Positions 1 to 11,036 are shown, counted from the first letter of the stretch. The stretch is DNA of 64,000 nt from Euphorbia lathyris (GCF_963576675.1 NC_088913.1:15823001-15887000); one strand, 5' to 3'. Program-made: numbers and translations. Notes: generated from the sequence alone by a model not told the origin.

Positions 1-529
1 TTCTTTCAAGGATTTAATAAACCATACGACACTATTAGTTTAGCAATTGTTTCAGCTCTTTGTATTTTTAATGTTTTGTGGTTACTTTAGAGTTCTATTA
101 GAGAGGTGAATTTCATCGATAAAGGAACCATGCATAATTCGGTTTCGGATATGCACATTATTCGTCACTATTCTGATACGGATTGATAACAATGTTAATA
201 GTTTTAATCTTAAATTAATAAAAAAAAATCTCAAGCGAAACTAGATAGAAATAATCTCAAAGGTTTGAAATCTTAGCCTCCAACGAAAATTCAATGTATT
301 TGAATTGATAAAAGATTACAACCTTTAAAAATGTGTGGCTTTTATACCTCCATAATCCTAAGATAGAAATGATCTATAGAAATATACTATAAAATAGAAT
401 AAACCGCAAAACATTAAATAGAAAGTGACAAAACAATAAATATAGCATAAAACAAAAGTGACAGAATTGGTTGAACTCGTTGACAACACGTGGTGTGGAT
501 TTAGAGATACATGTGTAATATATTACTCT
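1..529. other. AT-rich non-coding sequence, start of a duplicated unit tail
   Basis: No coding signal is visible. From about 182 the sequence resembles 58397 onward and 19390 onward (a shared gattgataac stretch). This places it in the tail of the repeated unit described at 55904. Confidence 0.5.
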
Positions 530-939
530 TTCATTTGGTCTCTTCTTCCTTCTTAGTTCTTACTAAGTATAATTTAACAGTGCCGATTTAATTTACGGTT
601 GATTAGAAAAAAGATGGAGTCCGCTATAGAAATATGGAAAACTAAAACAAGCAGATGTTGAATTCAAAGTTAGCATAAAATAGTGGCTTAAAAGTTCTAT
701 TAGTTCAGTTTCATATTAAAAACATCAAGAAGAGGTTATTAAAAAGTGATGGTTCAATTAGCTAGGATCATCAGATACAATGTGGGCTCGAGCAGCACCA
801 GCTTGTAATCATTCCACTGCCGGGAGCGGGAGGTGATTGCTGCTCTGTGAAACCAGCCTCACGCGATGCCCTCCTCTCTAAGAACCAAGTTATTTCAACC
901 TTTGAAGACATAACATGGTTCAACTCTCAGGTTGGAACA
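530..939. repeat. Tail of duplicated unit, paralogous to about 58705-59038
   Basis: This block aligns by eye with 58705-59038: a tctcttcttcct tract, then atggagtcc, then aaacaagcagatgttga, then aaccagcctcacgc, then catggttcaactctca. The distance from the upstream gattgataac landmark is similar in both places (about 350 and 310 bases), so this is an inherited unit tail. Similarity stops at 939, where a copia fragment begins. The minus strand of the last 110 bases keeps an open frame in both copies; this is treated as a finding, not a gene call. Confidence 0.7.
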
Positions 940-1599
940 TGTATCAGAGCAATGGTTGGAAGAAAAAAGAATGGAAATCAGAATACCAAATCTCTAATTG
1001 AAACTGAGAAAAAATTACATATAGATCCTGATCCGATTCTATATTCTGAAGAAGAAGAAGAATACGCAGATCCAGATCAAGAAGATTTCAATCAAGAAGA
1101 AAACAACACTGAAGAGGAATACAGAGATCTAGAAGATAGAAATCAAGAAGATCGCAACATCAATATGAACACAAATCGAAATCAGAACCAAAATCCGCCA
1201 AATCTAAATCAGAATCAACATCGATCACATTCATCGTGTTCTAATCATGATAATCCTGGAGCTGTTATAGTAGGTACACTACTTACTAATTCCAATTATT
1301 TCACATGGAGTCATGCGATGGTTAGGGCACTCACAATCAAGAAGAAATTGAAATTTATTCAATCGGATGATTCTCCACCATCAAAGACCACACATGAGTA
1401 TAAAGAGTGGAAGGAAAACGATTGCCTAGTTGTTGCTTGGATCCTCAATTCGATCCACAAGGATTATGCTGAAGCTTTTAATTTCGCAACGTCTGCTCGA
1501 TCTCTATGGAAGGATTTGGAGCAAAGGTTTGGAGATAACAATTCACCTATGCTGTTCAAAATACGCAGACAAATTAGTTCTACTGTTCAGAAAATGTGA
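940..1599 (+). pseudogene. 5' piece of a Ty1/copia gag (N-terminal domain) with a primer-site remnant
   Basis: The open frame runs to a TGA at 1597. Its first ATG inside the element is at 952. After an acidic Asn/Glu-rich stretch (about residues 30-130), it has the copia-like N-terminal motif (NPGAVIVGTLL, then NYFTWSHAMVRAL) and the start of the gag core (LWKDLEQRFG). This domain packages element RNA in the family. Just upstream, 940-950 reads tgtatcagagc, one base short of the initiator-tRNA-Met primer site of plant copia elements. So the fragment starts at the primer site and has lost its 5' LTR. Protease, integrase, RT and RNase H are absent. The lineage looks Ale/Retrofit-like, but that is a guess. 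It lies at the broken end of the duplicated unit tail. Confidence 0.75.
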
Positions 1600-2236
1600 G
1601 TATTTGATATTGATTGTAATAATCTTTGTGTTGGTTCAAAAAGAGTTTAGGGAAGATGTTCAACCGAATGATTTTCGATGAGACCTTAATTGATGATTTT
1701 TGTTTAGAATTAAGACTCAATTGATAATTTTTTGTTAGTTCAGAAACCTAATTGATGTTTTTAATAATTTAAGGTGCTAATTGATTTTGAAACCTTAGTT
1801 TAGGAAGCCAAATGAATATTATACCAAATTAATATTAAGCAGAAGTGCAAAATGAAAAATACATATCCACCAATTAATTATTTTTTAAATAAATATATTA
1901 AATCTTTAATCAATTATTTTTTGACACTTTGAGTTTCTATTGGATGTGTTAGTTACGTCAATAATTCAAATCTTATTGAGCATTTGTAAAACAGTCAGAA
2001 TATTATTATTCTTTTTAAGTTAATAATAATTAAGAAATGATATATTGTGATAATTTATATTGTTAAATATAGTTTGAATCACATATATATATTGGATTGT
2101 TGAAGATGGATTAATGTGTCTATTTATTGGAGAGTTAATTTGTTATAAAAGAATTAATGAAAGGACTATGATGTAGTTTAACAAATTGATTTTGAAGATC
2201 TCCTTGTTTGGAGAGGACAGGCATAATTAGGCTCCA
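1600..2236. other. Non-coding AT-rich sequence
   Basis: No ORF, RNA gene or repeat boundary is recognisable. Short phrases such as aattgatgatttttg recur imperfectly at 1680-1790, suggesting old decayed repeats. Confidence 0.4.
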
Positions 2237-2950
2237 ATTACCAATTTTAGAGATGGATGTTTGAATGATTAAAATGACCTTGTTCTCGGCGGAAAAGGGT
2301 AATCAAGGGAAATAAAGAAAAGCTTGCTACTATAAAATGGAGGCTTCACTGTAAAATTAGACGCAATCACTCCCTCCCTCCATAGATAAACATGTTTTAA
2401 AAAATAAGGTACTTGATTTGAGGTAAGAATATGAGGCTTTCCTCTCAGGGAGACGGATGGGAGTTCTTGTAGGGTGGTTGCCGCCCCTCCCTGAATTGCT
2501 GCGGAGCTGATGAGTTCACCGGTAGGTTTCATTATCAAATAAACCGCTTTACAGAGTCCGACTGAAAGATGCATGCATCTAATTCGATTTATTGGCTGTG
2601 ATGATTATTTCTAATTTTCGAAATCAGACGTGAAAAGGAACAATTCGATTTCAATGGCAGGGTAGTACGGAGTTGATCGTTCTGTGTAGCAACCATGGTC
2701 GTTTTTGTTCTTTTTTTCTGTCTTAGGAAAGGGGAATCTGAGCCTAAGCCTAGCTTTAAAATCAATTTCTTTTGTGGAGATTATCAGCTAAATACCTCTG
2801 TTCTGTTGTGTTTTGAATTTTACTTTCCAAGTGTTTTAGGGTTTGTATATGGAATTGGGTGTTTCTTTTTTCAATTTAGGGATATTTCTTGGGTTTAATG
2901 TAGGTAGAAGTATAAGGGGTAAAGTAATTTTGATTTGGAGTCCTTTTGAG
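2237..2950. repeat. Duplicated unit, copy A (truncated)
   Basis: It is nearly identical to 3080-3827 and to 56032-56752. Similarity starts at attaccaattttag and ends at ttttgag, where the sequence jumps into the upstream flank of copy B. The unit looks like the 5' part of a plant gene, with a gcatgcatc element, a start-like atggcagg followed by gt, and pyrimidine-rich tracts. A 67-residue plus-strand frame (2695-2898) is identical between copies A and C over its full length. A minus-strand frame (2269-2574) is shifted relative to copies B and C by small indels. No protein family is recognised. Confidence 0.8.
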
Positions 2951-3827
2951 GTATATAGCAGTTCACTTTTTATAGTACAAAATGAAGGAATTGTATCCCA
3001 CTATTCTAGCTATTAATTAAGGCAAATGATATATACAACCCTAAGGATTGTATATAAGCATTAATTATCCCATATATATATTACCAATTTTAGAGATGGA
3101 ACTTTTAATGATTAACATTACCTTGTTCTCGGCGGAAAAGGGTAATGAAGGGAAATAAAGAAAAGCTTGCGACTATAAAATGGAGGCTTCACTGTAAAAT
3201 TAGACTCAATCACTCCCTCCCACCTTCCATAGATGAACAGGTTTAAAAAAAATAAGGTACTTGATTTCAGGTAAGAATACGAGGCTTTGCTCTGAGGGAG
3301 CCGGATGGGAGTTCTTGTAGGGTGGTTGCCGCCCCTCCCTGAATTGATGCGGAGCCGATGATTAATTTCACCGGTGGGTTTCATTATCAAATAAACCGCT
3401 TTACAGAGTCCGACTGAAAGATGCATGCATCTAATTCGATTTATTGGCTGTGATGATTATTTCTAATTTTCGAAATCAGACGTGAAAAGGAACAATTCGA
3501 TTTCAATGGCAGGGTAGTACGGAGTTGATCGTTCTGTGTAGCAACCATGGTCGTTTTTGTTCTTTTTTTCTGTCTTAGGAAAGGGGAATCTGAGCCTAAG
3601 CCTAGCTTTAAAATCAATTTCTTTTGTGGAGATTATCAGCTAAATACCTCTGTTCTGTTGTGTTTTGAATTTTACTTTCCAAAGTGTTTTAGGGTTTGTA
3701 TATGGATTTGCTGCTATTTTTTTCCCCCAAAAAGAAGACTCAATTTAGGAATTGGGTGTTTTATTTTTCCAACTTAAGGATATTTGTTGGGTTTAGTGTA
3801 AGTAGTGAGTATAAGGGGTAAAGTTAT
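2951..3827. repeat. Duplicated unit, copy B, left part (before the inserted LTR element)
   Basis: 2951-3079 matches 55904-56031, including gtatatagcagttc, the inverted-repeat end of a DNA element in copy C. The rest matches copies A and C. Copy B continues at 11037 after the inserted element: the bases either side of the insertion rejoin to give the continuous sequence of copy C (aaagt, one variable base, attttgatttgg). It carries a small internal expansion at about 3710-3750 that A and C lack. Confidence 0.85.
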
Positions 3828-4521
3828 TGATAACAATCCAAATTATTATTGAATAAGGAATAAGGGAAAATTAATAGAAATAATAGCAAACCATTATTTC
3901 TTCTAAAAGAGATATTTATGCATGATTAATGTGGAATTAATGATAATTAATGCAGGGGGCGAATATGCAAATAATGAGGAAAAGGAAGGAGTCTCTAGCA
4001 TTATGCCACGCCACGTGGACCATGGCGAGATACGCCATAACGAGATACGCCCAATGAGAGCGAGTAGCGGAGACCCGCCATAGCTCTCAAGGAGAGCGTA
4101 CATACGCATTGACGGATCAAAGAATACGAAAAGGCGCCTTTATTACCATCCATGAATGGGAATAAATACAATTAAATGACAATTAATAACCATTAAAGGG
4201 GAATAAAGACTTGACTGTTCGAATACCTGAACTCTGAGGGTTTCAATGCTAAATACTGGGATTAATGGAGAATTGATAGCAATTAAAGACGAGTAATGAC
4301 ACGACTCTTCACCTGCTTCCCCATTAATGCTGAAGGTTACAAAAACCTATATAAATACCCCAGCTTCCTAAGATCAAAGAGACACTTACTGATTTTCTAC
4401 TTTTGTGCTTACAGTTTATTCTCAGAAATATTACTGACTTTGGCATCGAAGTGTCCCCGGCCGATCCCAACGGCGCCTCACAGGGAAGTGCTCTGATCAA
4501 GGATTTTTCCACAAGTTATCA
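3828..4521 (+). repeat. 5' LTR of the Tat-like element
   Basis: It starts tgataaca and ends agttatca, matching 10344-11036 almost throughout. A TATA-like box lies at about 4348-4357 (tatataaata), followed by a pyrimidine-rich stretch suited to a transcript start. The ORF-like frames inside are not genes. Confidence 0.93.
4348..4357 (+). promoter_or_regulatory. Likely TATA box of the 5' LTR
   Basis: The sequence is tatataaata, about 165 bases before the LTR end. The same sequence is in the 3' LTR near 10864. This spacing is usual for LTR promoters. Confidence 0.6.
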
Positions 4522-6380
4522 ATTGGTACAGTGATCGTAGATCTCTAACAAACAGAAGATCACAAAATCTTGATTGTATAGAGTTTCACAAAGAACAAAA
4601 CAATGAAGTCAACAGAATAGAAATCACAATCTCAAACTTTGGCTCAATCAGTACAACAAATCTATCCAAAGATACAGTTCTCCATATATTGGTGGGAAAG
4701 AGTTTTCTACATTAAATCTGGAATTTTATGATGAAAAAGATAAGTTTCCTCCCCTTTCTTATTCCATTTTTAATTAAAGAAAATTGAGATCCATCTTATA
4801 AAGTGTTATGAATATCATTACATGTTATTATGATAAATCTAATAAACTGTGAAAGATGAAGTCATAGACACAAATCTTTCATTAAATCTTGCATGCTTAC
4901 TATGCCCTCATATTTTTATGCATGACAAGTGTAATATGATATTATCATTGAATTAGTACAAACGCATGTATAAGACCCGTAATCTTGGGATTTACAAAAA
5001 AAATCATCCATTCAATGTGATTTTGTCATTTGATATTAAAATATCATAAAATGGCTCATGTAATTACAAATGATTTAGATCTAGTCGGTCTTTTGGATGA
5101 ACATGCATATAACTATTAGAAGAAATTACAAAAAAATCATATTTGGTTTTTCCTTTTACAATTCACCATCTATATATGGCTTTTCTCCTATATAGTACTT
5201 TTAATATCAAAAATTCATATTTTTTAATATTGTTTTGTCAAACAGTTATTTCATTCCTTTTTTTACAATGATGTGTCTATTCATATAAAAACTGTTTATT
5301 TGACATTGTTAGAATTTCTCTTACCAACACAAGAGACTTGAAAATATTGAGTCTATTTATAATTATCCTATAATTGTCCCTAACTATTAAGGCCATTATG
5401 GGCTGATGAATTACCAAATTTGATAAACAAAACTTTCATGTCCTGAGCTAACTACAAAATAGTGCAAGTGTCGGTTTCGGATCAGAACATTAATTTATGC
5501 AAAATTCTTAGGATATACATGAGAATTCCTTAAAGATTGGAGGATTGTATGTGAAGGTAGGTGAGAGTGAATTTTGAGTAATTTTCCTTACACTCCAAAT
5601 TGGAGGAGAATCATGGTACATGTATTTTTCTTCCAAAATTACACTTTCTCTTTTATTTTATTCGTACAAATGAAATGATATAAGAGTAATTTTATATATA
5701 ACTATATTATTAAATCATCACTTACCTTTCTTTAATTACACCTCATTCAAATGAGGCTTTAATGATCTCTGAATGCCATTAATGTATGAATGCACAATAT
5801 TAATTGCAAGTAAATAGGAACTATGTAAGATATCTTACCCAATATAGAATGTCATAACTTTTATGACGTTTAAAATAAATATGCTATCTTGGATATTAAT
5901 GCGCATTGAAATACAAAAGGACATTATTCTTAAACCATTCTTATTATGGTTATTTATTAAGAATTCATTATGATATTCATGTGCAGTAGCAATCTTTATG
6001 GTTATGACCGTTATACGTGATATTATTATTAAAACAAGCACGATTAAAATTCTATTATGAATTTGTTTGACATATAATATTTACTCGGTTTTATCCTTTG
6101 ACTAAGCTCATTCTAGAGTCAGGGACCAACGTGAAGGAATTATTAAGTTGATTCCAAGATGAACTAAAAATTCCATAAAGAGACATTGCATTATACATGA
6201 TATTTGCCAACAAGGTCAATGCAAACAGTCTTTTGCTATGAAGTATGTTCCGTGGATCAAGCCACTGATCCCCAAGGTAAGTGAATATAGCTTTTATGCC
6301 TTACCATAATCTTTTAATAATGGACAGGGTATGCCCCACTTCTGGAGTTCTTTCAGTGCTAACCCACAGGTACAAGGGAA
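4522..6380 (+). other. Leader and non-coding interior of the Tat-like element
   Basis: Directly after the LTR, 4523-4539 reads ttggtacagtgatcgta. It closely resembles the sequence beside the 5' LTR of the minus-strand Tat element (ttggtgcggtgatcgtg), so it is the probable primer site, though I cannot name the tRNA. The rest is AT-rich with many stops. From about 6100, short pol-like phrases begin to appear. Confidence 0.6.
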
Positions 6381-6384
6381 TTGC

Positions 6385-6935
6385 TAATAATGCAACCAGT
6401 GCCAAACACTAGCATGAAAAATAAAGCTCAATCCAGAGAAGTGTATATTCAGAGTCACTTCAGAAAAATTCCTTGACTATGTTATTAGCAAAAAAGGAGT
6501 TAGAGCAAATCCAGATAAAGTAAAAAGCCCTGCGAGGAAAAAGGTGAAAAGAGCGCCTAAATAAAAACCATGTGAGGAAAAAGGTGAAAAGAGCGCCTAA
6601 ATGAAAGCCCCACTATGGGTGAGAAAGATCCAGAGGTTGAACGGGCGGATCATCGTACTAGAAAGATTGTCAACAAGCATATCAAGGTATAAAACAATTC
6701 CTAGCAGAACCACCCTTGATGAGCAGACCAATCTGAAGGGGAGACCTGCATTTGTATCAATCTGTCATGGATAAAGCTATGTGCACCGTGGTTATTCAAG
6801 AAGAAGAAGGTCAGCAGTTCTCCATCTATTATGTTAGCAAAATGTTGAAGGATGCGGAGACAAGATATTCGAAGCTAGATAAAATGGCTCCCACGATTGT
6901 GACAACATCCATCCGCGTTAAACCATAGCTCCAAG
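6385..6935 (+). pseudogene. Decayed RT-RNase H piece of a Tat-like pol
   Basis: Broken frames can be matched by eye to the RT end and first RNase H of the minus-strand element at 26.5-27 kb. The matches are a KLNPEK-like phrase, a gypsy thumb-like stretch (ISKKGVRANPDKVK), QRLNGRII, and an RNase H start (DKAMCTVVIQEE, then YYVSKMLKDAETRYSKLDKMA). Several frameshifts and stops interrupt it, and a short segment around 6530-6600 is duplicated (gaggaaaaaggtgaaaagagcgcctaaat twice). It lies upstream of the gag-protease piece, the reverse of normal gypsy order. Confidence 0.75.
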
Positions 6936-7290
6936 CATAACCTCAACATGATCGAGATCAAGATCAAGAGCCGGCTTCACCATCATGATTCAAAATTGAA
7001 CACACGAATGATGAGATTGAAAGGCGAGTGCATGCCGCTCTGGATAGACAAGAGAACAATGCAGAAAGATACGCCATCCAGTTAATAGGAATTCTCCATT
7101 CACAGCGCGAATCATGGGGTACGAGGCGGAAAAAATGATTAAAGCTTCCAACTTGCCACAATATAAAAGAATCAATATAAGCGGGACATTACATATCCCG
7201 AACCCAAAGGAGGGGAGCATGTAACCGTTGGAAGAAACGCCAAAGCGTACTACAGGTTGGCCACCACACTGAAGCTTGCTGGGAGCTGGC
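6936..7290 (+). pseudogene. Probable gag remnants of the Tat-like element
   Basis: Only weak phrases can be matched to the gag of the minus-strand element, with many stops. The position just before a clear gag C-terminus and protease supports gag origin. No continuous frame can be assigned. Confidence 0.35.
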
Positions 7291-8205
7291 AAACTAGATA
7301 GCTTTGTCCAGAATAACAAATAACAAGATGACAAGTAGAAGACAGATCCCAAAAAGAAATTCAAAAGTGTCATTAATGTCATAGCAGATGGACCAGTGTA
7401 TCAGCCACCCGTGGAAAAAGCAAAAATATCCGTTCTGGATAAAACATTCTTCAATCGCCCCTTTTGCAGAAACAGGTCCAGTAATCACTCCACATACAGA
7501 TGCGTTGACAATTGAAGGATGGGAGATGAAATGAAGCGAGTAATGGTAGACACGGACAGTTCTTGCAATGTCATCACCATAGGTGCATTTGCCAAACTCA
7601 AGGTTGATCCGATCCAAATAGAAACAACCATTGTTGACATCATGGGAGTGACAGGTCACACTATCCGGACCAAGGACCAGGTAACTTTGGAATGCAAGCT
7701 GGCGGATGATGATCAAGCGTGGATTGGTGATCTAGAGTTCTCTATTATGAATGGACAATCAGCTTATAACATCATTCTTGGGCGGCCATTCATCTCAGAG
7801 GTTGCAGCCCTAATTTCCATCCGTCGTATGGCAATGTACATTCCCACCAGCAAAGGAGGAATAATGATTAGCGGGAACCAAAAGGCGGTTCAAGAGACCT
7901 ACTCGGCGTCGCTATCGATCCGCCCATAATTCAAAGATGACGAGGGTGAGGAAGATGAACTTGTCACTACAGCTTTGGGCGACACAGAAACGCTCCTTAT
8001 TGCTGATGGAAAGCGGGTGCGGATCGCCAAAGGATTAAAACCCGAGATCAAGGAGGATGTTACGAAAGTTCTTATTGAGTTTGAAAGCCTATTTGCATAG
8101 GAGAATGAGATCCCCACAGGAGTAAGCCCAGATGTGATTACTCATAAGTTAAACATCATTCAGGATGCGGTTCTAGTTGCTCAGAAAAGACGGAACCATA
8201 GGCCT
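7291..8205 (+). pseudogene. Gag C-terminus, aspartic protease and start of RT, decayed
   Basis: The best frame is 7519-7929 (136 codons, then a stop). It carries the protease region: TDSSCNVITIGAF, where functional family members have DTGSS, then NIILGRPFISEVAALISIRR and a KGG.MI.G tail. It is collinear with residues 296-430 of the minus-strand gag-pol at 26606-29098. Upstream, 7290-7518 matches the gag C-terminus (VIADGPVYQPP-like) in other frames. Downstream, 7930-8205 matches the spacer and the start of RT (THKLN, then AQKRRNH) through a TAG at about 8098. The active-site Gly is Ser here and there are several stops, so it is not functional. Confidence 0.8.
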
Positions 8206-8940
8206 AAAAATCAGTATTTTTACGTATTCTTATATATGCATTAAACTGTTATAGTATCCTATATTTTATAATTTATTCTTTCTCGCCATACTTCTTATAT
8301 TCATTTGCTTAGCTTTTATTCCTGATATTCGCCCAGTGGCTGGCGAATGAAAAGTTCCACAGACGGATCAATTACCTCAAAGATAGGACAATTGATCCCC
8401 ATCACGGGCGGATCCCCTTTCCACAAAGATAAGAAGCACAGACCCTCAGGAGCTTTCAAATGAGCTCAACTCTCTCCTCAAAGACAGGAACAATATTGGT
8501 CACCATCAAAAGCGGGTTAAAATTATCTCAAACATGAGAAAATTACACCCTAAACTTTCTCCTCAAAGATAGGAGAACAATAATCTCAGCGGCGGATCGA
8601 TCTACCTCAAAGATAGGAAACAATTGATCGTCGTCAGAGACAGAGTTAAAACATTTCTCAGACGTGAGAACTTTACACTCTCAAATACTCTTCCCAAAGA
8701 AGAGTCTCAAGACCTGGCGGCGGATCGATTCACCTCAAAGATAGGAAGCAAATTGATCGCCTAAGGCAGCTTAACTTCCTCACCAGGAATAAAAGCTTCT
8801 AACCTTCACAAAGGTTCACACATTGGGGTACGGCTGGCCACGTACCCTAAACAATCGAAGAAATCCTAAACCAGATTCTAAAAAGTTACTTGCTAAAAGA
8901 TATAATGCATTAGTAAAAATAGTTCTGGAAAGAAAAGGGT
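8206..8940 (+). other. 3' non-coding region with scattered short repeats
   Basis: A phrase of the form cggatcgatt-acctcaaagatagga-aattgatc recurs about four times between 8363 and 8765. The block, including aaccttcacaaaggttca and ggctggccacgtacc, matches the reverse complement of 24010-24130 in the minus-strand Tat element. That supports common descent of the two elements. No coding frame. Confidence 0.65.
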
Positions 8941-8944
8941 TCAT

Positions 8945-9895
8945 CCAATAATGAAGCCTCGTCTTCATCCAAGTAATGAAGCCTCGTCTTCATCCAAATA
9001 ATGAAGCCTCGTCTTCATCTCCAAATAATGAAGCCTCGTCTTCATCCAAGTAATGAAGCCTCGTCTTCATCCAAATAATGAAGTCTCGTCTTCATCTCCA
9101 AATAATGAAGCCTCGTCTTCATCCAAGTAATGAAGCCTCGTCTTCATCTCTAGATAATGAAGCCTCGTCTTCATCCAAGTAATAAAGCCTCGTCTTCATC
9201 TCCAAATAATGAAGCCTCATCTTCATCCAAGTAATGAAGCCTCATCTTCATCCAAATAATGAAGCCTCATCTTCATCTCCAAATAATGAAGCCTCGTCTT
9301 CATCCAAGTAATGAAGCCTCGTCTTCATCTCCAGATAATGAAGCCTCGTCTTCATCCAAATAATGAAGCCTCGTCTTCATCCAAGTAATGAAGCCTCGTC
9401 TTCATCTCCAAATAATAAAGCCTCGTCTTTATCAAAGTAATGAAGCCTCGTCTTCATCCAAATAATGAAGCCTCGTCTTCATCTCCAAATAATGAAGCCT
9501 TGTCTTCATCCAAGTAATGAAGCCTCGTCTTCATCTCTAAATAATGAAGCCTCGTCTTCATCCAAATAATGAAGCCTCATCTTCATCTCCAAATAATGAA
9601 GCCTCGTCTTCATCCAAGTAATGAAGCCTCGTCTTCATCTCCAAATAATAAAGCCTCGTCTTCATCCAAGTAATGAAGCCTCGTCTTCATCCAAGTAATG
9701 AAGCCTCGTCTTCATCTCCAAATAATGAAGCCTCGTCTTCATCCAAGTAATGAAGCCTCGTCTTCATCTCCAAATAATGAAGCCTCGTCTTCATCCAAGT
9801 AATGAAGCCTCGTCTTCATCTCCAAACAATGAAGCCTCGTCTTCATCAAAGTAATGAATTCACGTCTTCATCATAGAAATAACGAAGTCTCGCCT
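8945..9895 (+). repeat. Minisatellite of about 36 units (25/27 bp) in a retroelement
   Basis: Units read taatgaagcctcgtcttcat followed by ccaag (25 bp) or ctccaaa (27 bp). The two linkers often alternate, giving a higher-order period near 52 bp. I count 35-37 units, the last two degenerate. Each unit holds an imperfect palindrome, atgaag-cctcgt-cttcat, able to form a 6-bp stem. The array lies between the pol remnant and the 3' LTR. Only traces of coding are possible because in-frame TAA/TGA occurs in the units. Confidence 0.95.
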
Positions 9896-10328
9896 TCACA
9901 AATGCAAAGTAAAAACACTTTGGAAAATGAGTAAAGGCTAAAAAGGCAAGTGCCTAGAGTGCCAAAACCCTCCACAAAATGCACAAAAGTCCCTAAATGG
10001 CTGATCATTCTTACTGATCCCTAAGGTCGGGTCATTCTCCTCAATATGGCAGAACTGAAGAAAAAAAGTCCGTAAGGCGAATCATAATCCTATGCGGTAG
10101 GAACAAATGGTCCCATAAAGGGCGGGTTATTCCATTTCTAAAAGAAATATAACTCTCAAAAAGCCCCTAGAGGCTAACAATGGATACAGCTGACCACCTA
10201 TTCACGAAGAAGAAAAAACCCCTAAAAGTGCATCATATCCATATATGATCCCATCTAGGGCGGGTCCACTTTCCTCCAAGATGGAAAAATAAAACACCAT
10301 TTAGACAGCCCTAAAGAGCTTTTTATAC
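9896..10328 (+). other. Non-coding tail before the 3' LTR
   Basis: Several GGCGGGTC/AT-type phrases with short A-rich spacers are visible, but no frame. It resembles the pattern in 8360-8760. Confidence 0.4.
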
Positions 10329-10343
10329 CTTTAGGGGGGCTTT
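10329..10343 (+). promoter_or_regulatory. Polypurine tract of the Tat-like element
   Basis: The G run cttta-gggggg-cttt ends next to the 3' LTR start. The minus-strand Tat element has a matching G run plus ctttc-like end at its own 3' LTR border (21420-21430). Expected role: priming plus-strand DNA synthesis. Confidence 0.7.
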
Positions 10344-11036
10344 TGATAACAACCCAAATTATTCTTGAATAAGGAATAAGGGAAAATTAATAGAAATAAT
10401 GGCAAACCATTATTTCTTCTAAAAGAGATATTTATGCATGATTAATGTGGAATTAATGATAATTAATGCAGGGGTGAATATGCAAATAATGAGGAAAAGG
10501 AAGAAGTCTCTAGCATTATGCCACGCCACGTGGACCATGGCGAGATACGCCATAACGAGATACGCCCAATGAGAGCGAGTAGCGGAGACCCGCCATAGCT
10601 CTCAAGGAGAGCGTACATACGCCTTGACGGATCAAAGAATACGAAAAGGCGCCTTTATTACCATCCATGAATGGGAATAAATACAATTAAATGGCAATTA
10701 ATAGCCATTAAAGGGGAATAAAGACTTGACTGTTCGAATACCTCAACTCTGAGGGTTTCAATGCTAAATACTGGGATTAATGGAGAATTGATAGCAATTA
10801 AAGACGAGTAATGACATGACTCTTCACCTGCTTCCCCATTAATGCTGAAGGTTACAAAAACCTATATAAATACCCCAGCTTCCTAAGATCAAAGAGACAC
10901 TTACTGATTCTCTACTTTTGTGCTTACAGTTTATTCTCAAAAATATTACTGACTTTGGCATCGAAGTGTCCCCGGCCGATCCCAAGGGCGCCTCACAGGG
11001 AAGTGCTCCGATCAAGGATTTTTCCACAAGTTATCA
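10344..11036 (+). repeat. 3' LTR of the Tat-like element
   Basis: It is about 98 percent identical by eye to 3828-4521 and has the same tgataaca...ttatca ends. It is followed by the second gttat target copy. Confidence 0.93.

Larger units (their letters stand above)
3828..11036 (+). mobile_element. Non-autonomous Ty3/gypsy LTR retrotransposon, Tat-like
   Basis: A complete LTR structure is visible: 694-bp 5' LTR (3828-4521), 693-bp 3' LTR (10344-11036), TG...CA ends (tgataaca...ttatca), and a perfect 5-bp target duplication gttat (3823-3827 and 11037-11041). The LTRs differ by about 14 substitutions and one indel by eye, so the insertion is fairly young. The 5.8-kb interior has no usable gag-pol. 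It holds a long non-coding leader, two decayed pol/gag pieces in swapped order, and a large minisatellite. Interior pieces, LTR start and the sequence next to the LTR all resemble the Tat element at 20919-33192. I infer a family mobilised in trans by such a partner. Confidence 0.9.

Noticed and set aside
2269..2574. Minus-strand ORF of about 100 codons present in all three unit copies (also 3118-3426 and 56065-56379)
   Set aside because: Copy A is frameshifted relative to B and C after the same start, and differences are not codon-biased. Sharing is explained by recent duplication.
2695..2898. 67-codon plus-strand ORF identical in copies A and C
   Set aside because: T-rich, Phe-rich, no family; copy B diverges after 45 codons. 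More likely an intron or leader in the repeated unit.
8945..9895. CRISPR-like array of short repeats with spacers
   Set aside because: The linkers are only 5 to 7 bases and themselves repeated, the setting is a plant retrotransposon, and no cas genes exist. It is a minisatellite.
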